From the NCBI RefSeq assembly GCF_000355805.1, contig NZ_CM001837.1:2655868-2719867 (forward strand): a stretch of DNA of 64,000 nt, given 5' to 3'. The stretch is from Dokdonia sp. PRO95 (GTDB lineage: Bacteria > Bacteroidota > Bacteroidia > Flavobacteriales > Flavobacteriaceae). Of the stretch, positions 8,840-17,133 are shown in pieces. Position numbers and translations under genes: made by a program. The notes beneath the pieces were generated by a model that saw only the letters and a list, made by a program, of their open reading frames with translations, ran no database searches and was not told the origin of the DNA. Positions within the stretch are counted from its first letter, which is position 1, and each line of letters begins with the position of its first letter.

Positions 8840-9775
8840 GTGAAATTTAAAAAACAACATACACTTCAAGAAATAGCAAATCTTCTTAACGTTACTTTTG
8901 TGGGTGATCCTTTGTTTCCAGTATTGGGCATGAATGAGATCCATGTAGTAACTCCAGGAGATATTGTTTTTGTAGATCATCCTAAGTATTATGATAAGGC
9001 ACTGCAAAGTGCTGCGACTATTGTTCTTATAAACAAGGAGGTAGCTTGTCCAGAAGGCAAAGCACTCCTTATATCAGACGATCCTTTTAGGGATTTTAAT
9101 AAGCTTACTGATCACTTTAAGCCTTTTAAAACTGCAGCAGCTGCCATTGCAGATACAGCAACTATAGGTGAAGGAACCGTCATACAGCCCAATGTTTTTG
9201 TAGGTAACCATGTAGTTATAGGTGATAATTGTACTATACATCCTAATGTATGTCTGTATGACAATACTATCATAGGAGATAACGTTACCATACATGCTGG
9301 AAGCATACTAGGTGCAGATGCTTTTTATTACAAGAAGCGTCCAGAAGGTTTTGACAAACTTAAATCTGGTGGTCGTGTTGTAATAGAAGATCATGTAGAT
9401 ATAGGAGCTGGGACAACTATAGACAAAGGCGTTACTGGTGATACTACTGTAAAGAAAGGGACGAAAATTGATAATCAAGTTCATGTAGGGCATGATACCG
9501 TTATAGGAGAACGTGTGTTGATTGCTGCTCAAACTACCATAGCTGGTTGTGTAGTCATAGAAGACGAAGTAACTTTATGGGGACAAGTGGGAGTTACCAG
9601 TGGTATATCCATAGGAAAGAAGGCAATCATCTCTGCTCAGAGTGGAGTAAGTAAATCTCTTGAAGGAGAAAAAAGTTATTTTGGGTCTCCAGCTGGAGAC
9701 TTCAGAACAAAATATAAAGAGCTTGCAGCGTTGAGACAAGTGCAAGAATTATTAGAAAAACTAAAGCAACAATAA
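8840..9775 (+). CDS. Second LpxD-like hexapeptide acyltransferase
   Basis: This 311-residue paralogue of LpxD (GTG start at 8840; the upstream ATG 8810 is inside the efp terminator) has the same N-terminal domain and beta-helix. The first catalytic His is kept, H218 in NQVHVGHDTVIG. The position of the second LpxD histidine (ISGHLTIG) reads VTSGISIG here, so that His is Gly. The family fold is clear, but activity on lipid A precursors is uncertain; it may acylate another sugar nucleotide or act with a different acyl-ACP. It overlaps the NTF2-like gene by 1 nt. Confidence 0.85.
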   Translation: MKFKKQHTLQEIANLLNVTFVGDPLFPVLGMNEIHVVTPGDIVFVDHPKYYDKALQSAATIVLINKEVACPEGKALLISDDPFRDFNKLTDHFKPFKTAAAAIADTATIGEGTVIQPNVFVGNHVVIGDNCTIHPNVCLYDNTIIGDNVTIHAGSILGADAFYYKKRPEGFDKLKSGGRVVIEDHVDIGAGTTIDKGVTGDTTVKKGTKIDNQVHVGHDTVIGERVLIAAQTTIAGCVVIEDEVTLWGQVGVTSGISIGKKAIISAQSGVSKSLEGEKSYFGSPAGDFRTKYKELAALRQVQELLEKLKQQ

Positions 9776-10176
9776 TGGCTAAGAGTAATAAGAAAATCGT
9801 AAAAGAGTTTTATAGCTCAGACTTTTTTAATGACACATCTGCTTTTGATGAGTATATTCATCCTGATATGCAGCTTTTTTGGAATGCAAAGACTGGCTAC
9901 AATCACATGGAAATAGCAGGTTTAAAGGAAATGGCAGCAGAGGCTGGTAAATCTTTTGACGCAGTACGTCCAGAGATTACACACCTTCTTTCTAAAGAAG
10001 ATCAGGTAGTGATAAGGTTTACTTATTTTGTGACTACCATCGAGCAACCAGATACAGAGCAGCCTATGGCACATTTCATGGCTATATGGGAAATGAAGGA
10101 TGGTTTGATGTACAGAGGGTATCAAATGAGCCAACCAGCAGAGGAAGCAAAAGAGAGCATGAAATCTTGGAAGTAA
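9775..10176 (+). CDS. NTF2-like / SnoaL-fold protein
   Basis: The 133-residue protein has the alpha+beta cone pattern of the NTF2-like superfamily: an N-terminal helix (KKIVKEFYSSDFF), then strands with HPDMQLFWNAKTG, VIRFTYFVTTIE and MAHFMAIWEMKDG. Members are small-molecule-binding proteins or isomerase-like enzymes. The ATG overlaps the stop of the LpxD paralogue (TAATG), so the two are co-translated and may share a pathway. No specific reaction can be assigned. Confidence 0.7.
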   Translation: MAKSNKKIVKEFYSSDFFNDTSAFDEYIHPDMQLFWNAKTGYNHMEIAGLKEMAAEAGKSFDAVRPEITHLLSKEDQVVIRFTYFVTTIEQPDTEQPMAHFMAIWEMKDGLMYRGYQMSQPAEEAKESMKSWK

Positions 10177-10215
10177 ATTTCATTGTTTTTACTTCATAAT
10201 ACTTAACCAAACTGT

Positions 10216-10223
10216 TATTTTTG
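10216..10223 (+). promoter_or_regulatory. -7 element TATTTTTG before sucD
   Basis: A perfect TAnnTTTG element followed by GCA lies 25 nt before the sucD ATG. No well-spaced TTG is visible. Confidence 0.6.
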
Positions 10224-10248
10224 CAGTGCAAAATTTTAAAACAAACCG

Positions 10249-11124
10249 ATGAGCGTTTTAGTTAATAAAGATTCGAAAATAATTGTTCAAGGATTCACAG
10301 GTAGCGAGGGAACTTTCCACGCGGGCCAGATGATTGATTATGGAACAAATGTAGTAGGTGGTGTAACTCCAGGAAAAGGAGGGCAAACACATCTTGATAA
10401 GCCTGTTTTTAATACCGTTCAAGAAGCAGTAGAAAAAGTAGGAGCAGATACTACTATTATTTTTGTACCGCCAGCATTTGCTGCAGATGCAATTATGGAA
10501 GCTGCAGATGCAGGTATCAAAGTGATTATTACAATTACAGAAGGTATTCCTGTTGCAGATATGATTAAAGCTTCAGATTATATTTCTACAAAAGAATGTC
10601 GCCTTATAGGGCCTAACTGTCCAGGAGTTATTACTCCAGGTGAGGCAAAAGTAGGTATCATGCCAGGTTTTGTATTTAAGGAAGGTAAAGTAGGTATTGT
10701 TTCAAAATCTGGAACACTTACTTATGAAGCTGCAGACCAAGTTGTAAAACAAGGTCTTGGTATTACAACAGCTATCGGTATAGGTGGTGATCCAATTATT
10801 GGGACAACTACAAAAGAAGCTGTAGAGTTACTTATAAATGACCCAGCAACAGAAGCTGTCGTAATGATAGGTGAGATAGGAGGTCAACTAGAAGGTGATG
10901 CTGCAAAGTGGTATAAAGAAAGCGGTAGCAAGAAGCCAGTAATAGGTTTTATCGCAGGTGAGACTGCACCAGCTGGACGTACTATGGGGCATGCAGGAGC
11001 AATTGTAGGTGGATCTGACGATACAGCACAAGCTAAAAAAGCAATTATGAGAGAATGTGGTATTCACGTTGTGGATAGCCCAGCAGAAATAGGTAAAAAA
11101 GTTGCCGAAGTTTTAGGTAAATAA
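10249..11124 (+). CDS. sucD: Succinate--CoA ligase, alpha subunit
   Basis: This is the alpha subunit of succinyl-CoA synthetase of the TCA cycle, which makes a nucleoside triphosphate from succinyl-CoA. The 291-residue protein has the CoA-binding Rossmann domain ([20 protein letters not shown]), the [12 protein letters not shown] segment and the phospho-His loop GHAGAIVGG. The beta subunit (sucC) is not adjacent, which is usual for this group. It has its own -7 element and a strong terminator, so it is monocistronic. Confidence 0.97.
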   Translation: MSVLVNKDSKIIVQGFTGSEGTFHAGQMIDYGTNVVGGVTPGKGGQTHLDKPVFNTVQEAVEKVGADTTIIFVPPAFAADAIMEAADAGIKVIITITEGIPVADMIKASDYISTKECRLIGPNCPGVITPGEAKVGIMPGFVFKEGKVGIVSKSGTLTYEAADQVVKQGLGITTAIGIGGDPIIGTTTKEAVELLINDPATEAVVMIGEIGGQLEGDAAKWYKESGSKKPVIGFIAGETAPAGRTMGHAGAIVGGSDDTAQAKKAIMRECGIHVVDSPAEIGKKVAEVLGK

Positions 11125-11141
11125 TTTTACGATACATTATA

Positions 11142-11172
11142 AAAAAACCTCCTTTTTTAGGGAGGTTTTTTT
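11142..11172 (+). terminator. Terminator after sucD
   Basis: AAAAACCTCC (11143-11152) pairs with GGAGGTTTTT (11161-11170), followed by TT. Confidence 0.92.
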
Positions 11173-11196
11173 GTTTCTAGTCGGTGTCGTAATTCT

Positions 11197-11204
11197 TATA
11201 TTTG
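11197..11204 (+). promoter_or_regulatory. -7 element TATATTTG upstream of fabG
   Basis: A perfect TAnnTTTG with a TTG at 11171-11173 (spacer 23 nt). It lies 134 nt before fabG, so a long 5' UTR carrying palindrome copy 5 is implied if it serves this gene. Confidence 0.45.
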
Positions 11205-11225
11205 AGTAAGGAAAATTAGGGTTCT

Positions 11226-11245
11226 ATGCTTTCGCGAAAGCGTAA
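11226..11245. repeat. Dispersed palindrome, copy 5
   Basis: ATGCTTTCGCGAAAGCGTAA: one mismatch in the outer arm. It lies in the sucD-fabG gap. Confidence 0.92.
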
Positions 11246-11337
11246 AGATTCAGCCTAACATTTAGACTAATTAGATCAATAAAAACAACCTGAGACAGTA
11301 ATCTTAAAATTTATCTGTCCATTCATAGCATTTATAT

Positions 11338-12084
11338 ATGAAAATATTAGAAGGAAAAACCGCTATCATCACTGGTGCTAGCCGTGGAATAGGAAAAGGA
11401 ATAGCAGAAGTATTTGCACAACATGGAGCAAATGTTGCTTTTACATACAGTTCGTCATCTGCAGCGGCAGATGAACTAGAGAAAAGTCTAGAAAATACAG
11501 GTGTAAAAATTAAAGGATATAAAAGTAACGCAGCAGATTTTGAGCAGGCTCAGGAGCTTGTGAAGAATGTACTTGAAGATTTTGGAACTATTGATATTCT
11601 TGTAAATAATGCAGGTATTACTAAGGATAATCTTCTTATGCGTATGTCTGAAGAGGATTTTGATAACGTTATAGAGGTGAACCTTAAGTCTATTTTTAAT
11701 ATGACTAAAGCGGTACAGCGCACGATGCTTAAAGCTCGTAAAGGAAGTATCATTAACATGAGTTCTGTAGTAGGCCTAAAAGGAAATGCCGGTCAAGCAA
11801 ATTATGCTGCCTCAAAGGCTGGAATGATAGGTTTCTCTAAGTCTATGGCGCTTGAGCTAGGTTCTCGTAACATACGTACAAACGTGATTGCTCCTGGATT
11901 TATTGAGACGGAGATGACAGGAAAACTAGATGAAGCTACTGTAGATGGATGGAGACAGTCTATACCATTAAAACGTGGTGGAAGTCCAGAAGATATAGCA
12001 AACGCTTGCGTATTTCTTGCTAGTGATATGAGTGCATACATTACAGGTCAAGTTATCAATGTAGATGGAGGTATGCTTACGTAA
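11338..12084 (+). CDS. fabG: 3-oxoacyl-[acyl-carrier-protein] reductase
   Basis: FabG is the NADPH-dependent ketoreductase of fatty acid elongation. The 248-residue short-chain dehydrogenase has the nucleotide loop TGASRGIGKGIA, the NNAG motif, and the catalytic Ser-Tyr-Lys set (S142/S143, Y156, K160 in NYAASK). Its C-terminus, GQVINVDGGMLT, is typical of FabG rather than of other SDR enzymes. It is followed after 62 nt by a VWA-type membrane protein. Confidence 0.93.
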   Translation: MKILEGKTAIITGASRGIGKGIAEVFAQHGANVAFTYSSSSAAADELEKSLENTGVKIKGYKSNAADFEQAQELVKNVLEDFGTIDILVNNAGITKDNLLMRMSEEDFDNVIEVNLKSIFNMTKAVQRTMLKARKGSIINMSSVVGLKGNAGQANYAASKAGMIGFSKSMALELGSRNIRTNVIAPGFIETEMTGKLDEATVDGWRQSIPLKRGGSPEDIANACVFLASDMSAYITGQVINVDGGMLT

Positions 12085-12146
12085 TTTACCAGCTAACTAA
12101 GCACTACTAATCATCAAGTATTTTGAGATAAGAATTACCACAACAT

Positions 12147-14180
12147 TTGCAAAAAGAAACATTATTACTAATTATTGGAGCTGCTATTCTCGCCTTGGGA
12201 ATAGCGGTCTTCCAGTACTTTTATAAGGCAAAATATAAGACCGGTCGGAATAAGGTTTATGGACTTATTAGGTTTTTATCTGTTTTTGGATTGCTTCTTC
12301 TTTTAATAAACCCAACCTATAAGCAGGTTACGTATGTTACTGTAAAGCCATCACTTGCGGTGGCCTTAGATAATACTTCAAGTATTAGACATTTGGGATA
12401 TGATGATGAAAGTGAAGATTTAGTATCACGCTTTCGCGAAAGCGAATCTTTAAACAACACTTTTGACGTACAGTTTTATAGTTTTGGTCAAGAATTTAAA
12501 CGTTTAGATACTTTAGATTTTAAAGAAAAGCAGACTAGTATTTCTAACGTTCTCCATAGTCTTGAGGACATTTACGGAACAGAAATAGCACCAGTAATCC
12601 TACTCACCGATGGAAATCAAACCTATGGTGAAGCTTATCAATACACTTCAAAAAACCTTAATCAGCAGATATATCCCGTAGTTTTAGGAGATACAGTTAC
12701 CTATGATGATCTCAAACTGGGGCAGGTAAACGTAAATAGATATGCGTATATCAATAACAAGTTTCCGGTAGAGATTTTTGCCTCTTACAACGGTAACAAT
12801 ACTGTAAACTCGCAATTAACGGTAAGCTCTGGAGGTAAAGTACTGCATTCTGAGCGAGTTGCTTTTAGTCCACAAAGGAAATCACAGGTTTTTAATTTAT
12901 TACTACCCGCAACCAGCGTAGGAGTGAGGCAATATAGTGTGCAGCTAACCGCTACTGCATCAGAAAAAAACACAAAAAACAATAGTAAGAATTTTGCAAT
13001 TGAAGTTATTGATCAAAAGACAAATGTTCTTATTGTGAGTAACATTGTGCATCCAGATGTGGGTATGCTCAAAAAAAGTATAGAGAGTAACAGATTGCGC
13101 ACGGTTACTTTTTCAAATGCAGTAGAAAGCATAAATAAGCTCAATGATTACGAGTTAGTAATATTGTACCAGCCAGATGCTAGTTTTAAAAACGTGTACG
13201 AGCAACTTGAAGGATTATCAAAAAATAGTATTACAATCGGTGGAGCAAATACAGAGTGGAATGCTGTAAATACCTTCCAGAATACCATTAATCAAGAGGT
13301 TACTGGACAGCAGGAAGAAGTCCAAGGAGCGCTCAATGTGAATTTTTCTGCTTTTGTGATAGAAGATATAGGATTCTCAGACTTTCCGCCGTTAAAGACA
13401 AGCTTTGGAGATGTTAACTTTAAGACAGAAGTAGATGTCGCACTGACCCAAACTATAGGATCTTTAAATACAGAAAATCCACTTATAGCAACTACTGATA
13501 CAAATGGACATCGTGAAGTTTTTATTTTAGGTGAAGGATTATGGAGGTGGCGAGCACAAAGTTTTATAGATAATAGCAGCTTTGAAAAATTTGATAATCT
13601 TATTGATAACCTTGTACAGTATGCCGCGTCTAATAAGAAAAAAAGTCGCCTTAATATAGACTATGATTCTTTCTATTATGGTAACGGTGATGTTACTTTA
13701 TACGCTCAATATTTTGATAAAAACTACACTTTTGATTCACGAGCGCGTCTATCAATACGTGTAATTCATGCGGATACTAAAAAAGTGACAGACATCCCTT
13801 TGTTACTTAAAAAGAACACGTACCAAGTAGCTATGAACAATCTCGAGCCTGGTAACTATAAGTTTACTGTATCTGTTATAGATCAAGGCCTAGCTCGTTC
13901 CGGAAGTTTTACGATTATTCCTTTTGATATAGAGCAACAATTTTTAAATGCAAATGTAACAGACCTACGTGCTTTAGCGTCTAATACAGAAGCAGCTCTT
14001 TATACGAGTGCAATGGGAGATCAGCTTATAGACAATCTCGTGCGAGATACTCGATACAAACCGGTACAGAAAAGCACAGAAAAAATTGTACCTTTAATTG
14101 ACTGGAAATGGTTGTTATTTATGATAGCTTCACTACTTTCTATTGAGTGGTTTATGCGCAAGTATAACGGACTTACTTAA
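12147..14180 (+). CDS. VWA-domain-like membrane protein
   Basis: This 677-residue protein begins (TTG 12147) directly with a membrane segment (ETLLLIIGAAILALGIAVF). A second follows at about 40-55 (FLSVFGLLLLLIN) and a third at the C-terminus (WLLFMIASLLSIEWFM). Between them lies a large extracytoplasmic region that starts with a VWA-like fold: a MIDAS-type D-N-T-S-S (VALDNTSSIRH) and LLTDGNQTYG. It resembles the BatA/BatB-type or glutamine-amidotransferase-like membrane proteins of Bacteroidota; its function is unknown. Palindrome copy 6 lies in the VWA region and encodes SRFRESES. Confidence 0.72.
   Translation: MQKETLLLIIGAAILALGIAVFQYFYKAKYKTGRNKVYGLIRFLSVFGLLLLLINPTYKQVTYVTVKPSLAVALDNTSSIRHLGYDDESEDLVSRFRESESLNNTFDVQFYSFGQEFKRLDTLDFKEKQTSISNVLHSLEDIYGTEIAPVILLTDGNQTYGEAYQYTSKNLNQQIYPVVLGDTVTYDDLKLGQVNVNRYAYINNKFPVEIFASYNGNNTVNSQLTVSSGGKVLHSERVAFSPQRKSQVFNLLLPATSVGVRQYSVQLTATASEKNTKNNSKNFAIEVIDQKTNVLIVSNIVHPDVGMLKKSIESNRLRTVTFSNAVESINKLNDYELVILYQPDASFKNVYEQLEGLSKNSITIGGANTEWNAVNTFQNTINQEVTGQQEEVQGALNVNFSAFVIEDIGFSDFPPLKTSFGDVNFKTEVDVALTQTIGSLNTENPLIATTDTNGHREVFILGEGLWRWRAQSFIDNSSFEKFDNLIDNLVQYAASNKKKSRLNIDYDSFYYGNGDVTLYAQYFDKNYTFDSRARLSIRVIHADTKKVTDIPLLLKKNTYQVAMNNLEPGNYKFTVSVIDQGLARSGSFTIIPFDIEQQFLNANVTDLRALASNTEAALYTSAMGDQLIDNLVRDTRYKPVQKSTEKIVPLIDWKWLLFMIASLLSIEWFMRKYNGLT
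12428..12445. repeat. Dispersed palindrome, copy 6 (inside the VWA gene)
   Basis: ACGCTTTCGCGAAAGCGA, read as RFRES in the VWA-like protein. Confidence 0.92.
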
Positions 14181-14200
14181 ACAAAAATTCAAAAAAAAAT

Positions 14201-15016
14201 ATGGAAAAATTACCAAAGATTGGAGTGCCTATAGTGATAGGTATTATTATTTTATTAGTACTAATAACAAAATCTGCTGTAACTATAGATTCTGGAGAGG
14301 CAGGGGTGTTATTTAAAACATTTGGCAATGGTGTGGTAACAGATGAGCCTCCTATGAGTGAAGGTTTTCATCTAGTAGCGCCTTGGAATAAGGTATACGT
14401 CTATGAGGTAAGACAGCAAGAACTCTTTGAAAAAATGAAAGTGCTTTCTTCAAACGGATTAGAGATTCAAATTGATGCCTCTGCCTGGTATGAACCAGTA
14501 TATGATCAATTAGGAAACTTACATCAATCTCTAGGACAAGATTATTTGCAAAGAGTAATACAGCCTGCTATTAGATCTGCTGCCCGTAGTGTGGTAGGTA
14601 GATATACTCCAGAGCAATTATACTCGAGTAAAAGAGATGCTATTCAAGACGAAATTTTTGCAGAAACTAAGACTATATTGTCAAAGCAGTATGTACAACT
14701 TAATGAGGTATTAGTAAGAGACGTAACGTTACCTATCACTATAAAAGAAGCTATTGAGCGTAAACTAAGACAAGAACAAGAATCTCTTGAGTATGAGTTT
14801 AGACTTGTAACAGCTTCAAAAGAAGCAGAGAAAGTACGTATTGAAGCGCAAGGTAAAGCAGATGCAAATAAGATTTTAAGTGCATCTTTAACAGATAAAA
14901 TTCTTCAAGATAAAGGGATTGATGCTACTATCGAGTTATCTAAATCACCTAACTCTAAAGTGGTGGTTGTAGGATCTGGTGATTCTGGACTACCTTTAAT
15001 TTTAGGAAATAATTAG
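14201..15016 (+). CDS. Prohibitin-family (SPFH/band 7) membrane protein
   Basis: The 271-residue protein has an N-terminal membrane anchor (VPIVIGIIILLVLITKSAV), the SPFH domain (residues about 30-200, with SGEAGVLFKTFGN and DVTLPITIKEAIERKL) and an alanine/glutamate-rich helix that would form a coiled coil (SKEAEKVRIEAQGKADANKIL). Prohibitin-like proteins form ring scaffolds on the membrane and often modulate proteases of the FtsH type. It follows the VWA gene by 20 nt and is probably co-transcribed with it. Confidence 0.88.
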   Translation: MEKLPKIGVPIVIGIIILLVLITKSAVTIDSGEAGVLFKTFGNGVVTDEPPMSEGFHLVAPWNKVYVYEVRQQELFEKMKVLSSNGLEIQIDASAWYEPVYDQLGNLHQSLGQDYLQRVIQPAIRSAARSVVGRYTPEQLYSSKRDAIQDEIFAETKTILSKQYVQLNEVLVRDVTLPITIKEAIERKLRQEQESLEYEFRLVTASKEAEKVRIEAQGKADANKILSASLTDKILQDKGIDATIELSKSPNSKVVVVGSGDSGLPLILGNN

Positions 15017-15050
15017 AATACAACATAAAACTATAAGAAAGAGTTAAGAA

Positions 15051-15070
15051 TACGCTTTCGCGAAAGCTTA
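15051..15070. repeat. Dispersed palindrome, copy 7
   Basis: TACGCTTTCGCGAAAGCTTA, with one decayed position in the right arm. It lies directly before the hairpin at 15075. Confidence 0.92.
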
Positions 15071-15074
15071 TATC

Positions 15075-15119
15075 TTTACAATCCACGCGAATTCACGTGT
15101 GGATTGTAAAGATTTTTTT
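15075..15119 (+). terminator. Strong hairpin with T-tract ending exactly at the next start codon
   Basis: TTTACAATCCAC (15075-15086) and GTGGATTGTAAA (15099-15110) form a perfect 12-bp stem, followed by GATTTTTTT up to 15119. It is a good terminator for the prohibitin-like gene. It abuts the ATG at 15120, so a promoter for that gene must lie upstream of the hairpin or inside it. Confidence 0.8.
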
Positions 15120-15569
15120 ATGTATAGATATCAGAAAATACTTTTCTTGTTTGGATTCATACTTGCTATAAGCTGTGGTCAAAACGTAGAAAGTCAAAAT
15201 AGCAAAAAAGGTTATGCGCCTGAAGCAGTAAAGAAAACGTTTCAAGCAAAATATCCAGGAGAGAATGATCCAGACTGGCACGTTGATTCAAATGGGAATT
15301 ATGAATCTAGGTTTAGAATTGATGGAGTACGTCACAGAGCAGACTTTAGTCCTAACGGTTTATGGATTGAGACAGAGGTAAGTATCGAGAAGGACGATTT
15401 ACCTAAAGTTGTTCAAATAGCGATAGATGATAATTACTCAGACGAAGAAATAACAGAAATAGAACGCGTTCAAAGCGCCGAAAAAGGATTGTTTTACGAT
15501 GTAGAGTTTAAGAGGAAAGGAAAGAATATGGATATTGAGTTTAATGAGTCAGGAGTTAAGATTAATTAA
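15120..15569 (+). CDS. PepSY-like lipoprotein
   Basis: The 149-residue protein begins with a lipoprotein signal (MYRYQKILFLFGFILAISC, lipobox Cys at 19). The mature part resembles the PepSY-like / beta-lactamase-inhibitor-like family common in Bacteroidota: KKTFQAKYPGENDPDW, then strands around YESRFRIDGVRHRADFSPNG and a second half-repeat ending DVEFKRKGKNMDIEFNESG. The role is unknown. An upstream ATG at 15099 is in frame but lies in the terminator stem and would spoil the signal peptide, so 15120 is preferred. Confidence 0.75.
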   Translation: MYRYQKILFLFGFILAISCGQNVESQNSKKGYAPEAVKKTFQAKYPGENDPDWHVDSNGNYESRFRIDGVRHRADFSPNGLWIETEVSIEKDDLPKVVQIAIDDNYSDEEITEIERVQSAEKGLFYDVEFKRKGKNMDIEFNESGVKIN

Positions 15570-15593
15570 GACTAGACATCAATAGTAGTCATA

Positions 15594-15620
15594 AAAAAAC
15601 CACCTAATAGGTGGTTTTTT
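15594..15620. terminator. Bidirectional terminator
   Basis: AAAAAACCACCT and AGGTGGTTTTTT flank a short AAT loop. It serves the PepSY-like gene and the converging HhH gene, whose stop codon (15604-15606) lies inside the stem. Confidence 0.92.
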
Positions 15621-16227
15621 TATATTTCATCTTTTTTTTTGAGTCGTTTGCATCGTCGGCCAACTGTTCCTTTAATCTGATGGCTTTGGCTACCCAGCGA
15701 TCATTTTTAATTCTATCTGGGAAGAACTTAATGAGTTTAGTGATAATTTCAATATCTTCTTTAGTTAAGCGGCTTATTTGATCAAATGTATAAATCCCTA
15801 ATTCATTTAATTTGGCTTCTGTATAAGGTCCAATACCTATTATTTTTTGAAGTTCATTTTTATCAGATGCTTGAGCCGTGCCTATTCTTTCAAAATTAAT
15901 AAGGTCCGTGTAGTCTTTCTCTACTAGTTTCTCAGAAATTACTTCCTGAGAAAAGGCTCGACTTCTCACTTTTATGTGATCAAACTCTTCATCCATTCTG
16001 TCTTTTCTAAAAACACCATCAGCTTTACGATCTAACTCATCCTGTAAGCTATTAACAGTTTCTTTTAGAGTATTTATGCGCTCATTTTGAGCCTCGAGAC
16101 TCTTTTTAAGAACAATTTTGCTATATAAATGAGAACCTATATACCCAATTAGAAAAGCAACAAGGGTCATCACAAACGTTTCTAAGTATGCAACAGGTAT
16201 TGATATAGCGTCTTGTGATACTGTCAT
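15604..16227 (-). CDS. Membrane-anchored protein with helix-hairpin-helix domain
   Basis: The 207-residue protein has one membrane segment near the N-terminus (VMTLVAFLIGYIGSHLYS), then a coiled coil (residues about 40-70, SLEAQNERINTLKETVNSL). At 125-165 it has a helix-hairpin-helix fold, LQKIIGIGPYTEAKLNELGI, similar to the DUF4332 / L21-type HhH found in Bacteroidota. HhH units usually bind DNA without sequence preference, but the target here is unknown. It begins 1 nt after the OmpA-domain gene stops and is co-transcribed with it. Confidence 0.68.
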   Translation of the reverse strand: MTVSQDAISIPVAYLETFVMTLVAFLIGYIGSHLYSKIVLKKSLEAQNERINTLKETVNSLQDELDRKADGVFRKDRMDEEFDHIKVRSRAFSQEVISEKLVEKDYTDLINFERIGTAQASDKNELQKIIGIGPYTEAKLNELGIYTFDQISRLTKEDIEIITKLIKFFPDRIKNDRWVAKAIRLKEQLADDANDSKKKMKYKKTTY

Positions 16228-16228
16228 G

Positions 16229-16939
16229 TTAATCTACTATAATTTCTATTCTGTTATTTTCTTGTCTGCCAGATAAGGTTTTGTTAGTTGCAATTGGTTC
16301 TTCCTCACCTCGAGAAGTTGCTGTTATTTTGCGCCTTGGTATACCTCTTCTTGCTGTAAGGTACCATTTTACTTGTCTGGACATTTTGAGCCCTTGATTA
16401 AAATTGTCGACACTACTTCCCACATTATCAGTATGGCCTAGTATGGTAACTTTTTTATCTGGATTTTCTTTTAGAATCTTTTTAAGTTCTGTCGCATATA
16501 CTACTAATTCCTTATCAAGTATAAGATCTGTATTATTATAACGAGGGTAAAAGACATTGCTAGAAAAAGAAGATCCCATAAATGAGTTAAGCTCTTTTTC
16601 TAACTCTAGTATAGGTTCGTCGCTAGTGATGTCTATCGTGTCACTAATTGCGATAGATTTTTGAATTTCTTCTGCAAGCAGGGAAGAGGTTTCGTGTTCA
16701 ATTCCATATAGATCTAAACTGTCTCGAGCAAAACTGTTAGTAGGTGAGTCTGATTTTGTGGCAATAACAACGGGTGGTTCTTGATCTTTTGTTTTAGGGG
16801 TGTTTTTTTCTAAATTATCTTTCTCGTTAACAATTTGTTGTACAGAACTGTCACTCGTAGCCTCTCTAGTACTTACAAAGTAAATACAACCAGAAGTCCA
16901 AATTAAAAAAACGAAGAATGCCCCAAAAAATCCCTTCAT
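16229..16939 (-). CDS. OmpA-C-terminal-domain protein
   Basis: The C-terminal 110 residues are an OmpA-like peptidoglycan-binding domain (DLILDKELVVYATELKKIL, ILGHTDNVGSSVDNFNQGL, ITATSRGEEEPIA, NNRIEI). An N-terminal membrane segment (FFGAFFVFLIWTSGCIYFV) and a long Ser/Thr/Glu-rich linker precede it. The frame is open to an ATG at 16987, but a perfect minus-strand -7 element (16985-16992) overlaps that codon, so the ATG at 16939 (MKGFFGAFF, 236 residues) is preferred. It probably ties the cell envelope to peptidoglycan. First gene of a two-gene unit with the HhH protein. Confidence 0.8.
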   Translation of the reverse strand: MKGFFGAFFVFLIWTSGCIYFVSTREATSDSSVQQIVNEKDNLEKNTPKTKDQEPPVVIATKSDSPTNSFARDSLDLYGIEHETSSLLAEEIQKSIAISDTIDITSDEPILELEKELNSFMGSSFSSNVFYPRYNNTDLILDKELVVYATELKKILKENPDKKVTILGHTDNVGSSVDNFNQGLKMSRQVKWYLTARRGIPRRKITATSRGEEEPIATNKTLSGRQENNRIEIIVD

Positions 16940-16984
16940 TGATAATGTTAAGCAAGCGCTATTGTCTTTAATAAACGCTAACTT

Positions 16985-16992
16985 CAAAGTTA
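16985..16992 (-). promoter_or_regulatory. -7 element TAACTTTG for the OmpA-domain gene
   Basis: The minus strand reads TAACTTTG, 45 nt before the start at 16939. It is divergent from the his promoter about 70 bp away. Confidence 0.6.
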
Positions 16993-17038
16993 CAGAAAAG
17001 TTGTCGATGTTAAGAAATAATTAAATCAGGTTATCCAC

Positions 17039-17068
17039 TTGTTTTTAACAAAAGACTTCTTAAATTTG
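17039..17068 (+). promoter_or_regulatory. his operon promoter
   Basis: TTG at 17039-17041, a 19-nt spacer and TAAATTTG at 17061-17068 match the Bacteroidota consensus exactly. The predicted transcription start is near 17074, only a few bases before the leader-peptide ATG at 17077. Confidence 0.8.
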
Positions 17069-17076
17069 CTACAGAA

Positions 17077-17133
17077 ATGAAATTGAACAAAACACATCAT
17101 CACCACACTACAGCAATCGCTCAAGCGAGGTAG
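17077..17133 (+). CDS. hisL: his operon leader peptide (18 aa, four consecutive His)
   Basis: ATG AAA TTG AAC AAA ACA is followed by CAT CAT CAC CAC and then ACT ACA GCA ATC GCT CAA GCG AGG TAG, giving MKLNKTHHHHTTAIAQAR. It lies between a strong promoter and an intrinsic terminator, 90 nt before hisG. Such a peptide is the sensor of a ribosome-mediated attenuator: low His-tRNA stalls the ribosome on the His run. It is too short for ordinary gene calling. The His run and its position make the call strong. Confidence 0.92.
   Translation: MKLNKTHHHHTTAIAQAR

Noticed and set aside
15099-15119. ATG 15099 as start of the PepSY-like lipoprotein
   Set aside because: It is inside a terminator hairpin and would put MDCKDFF before the signal peptide.
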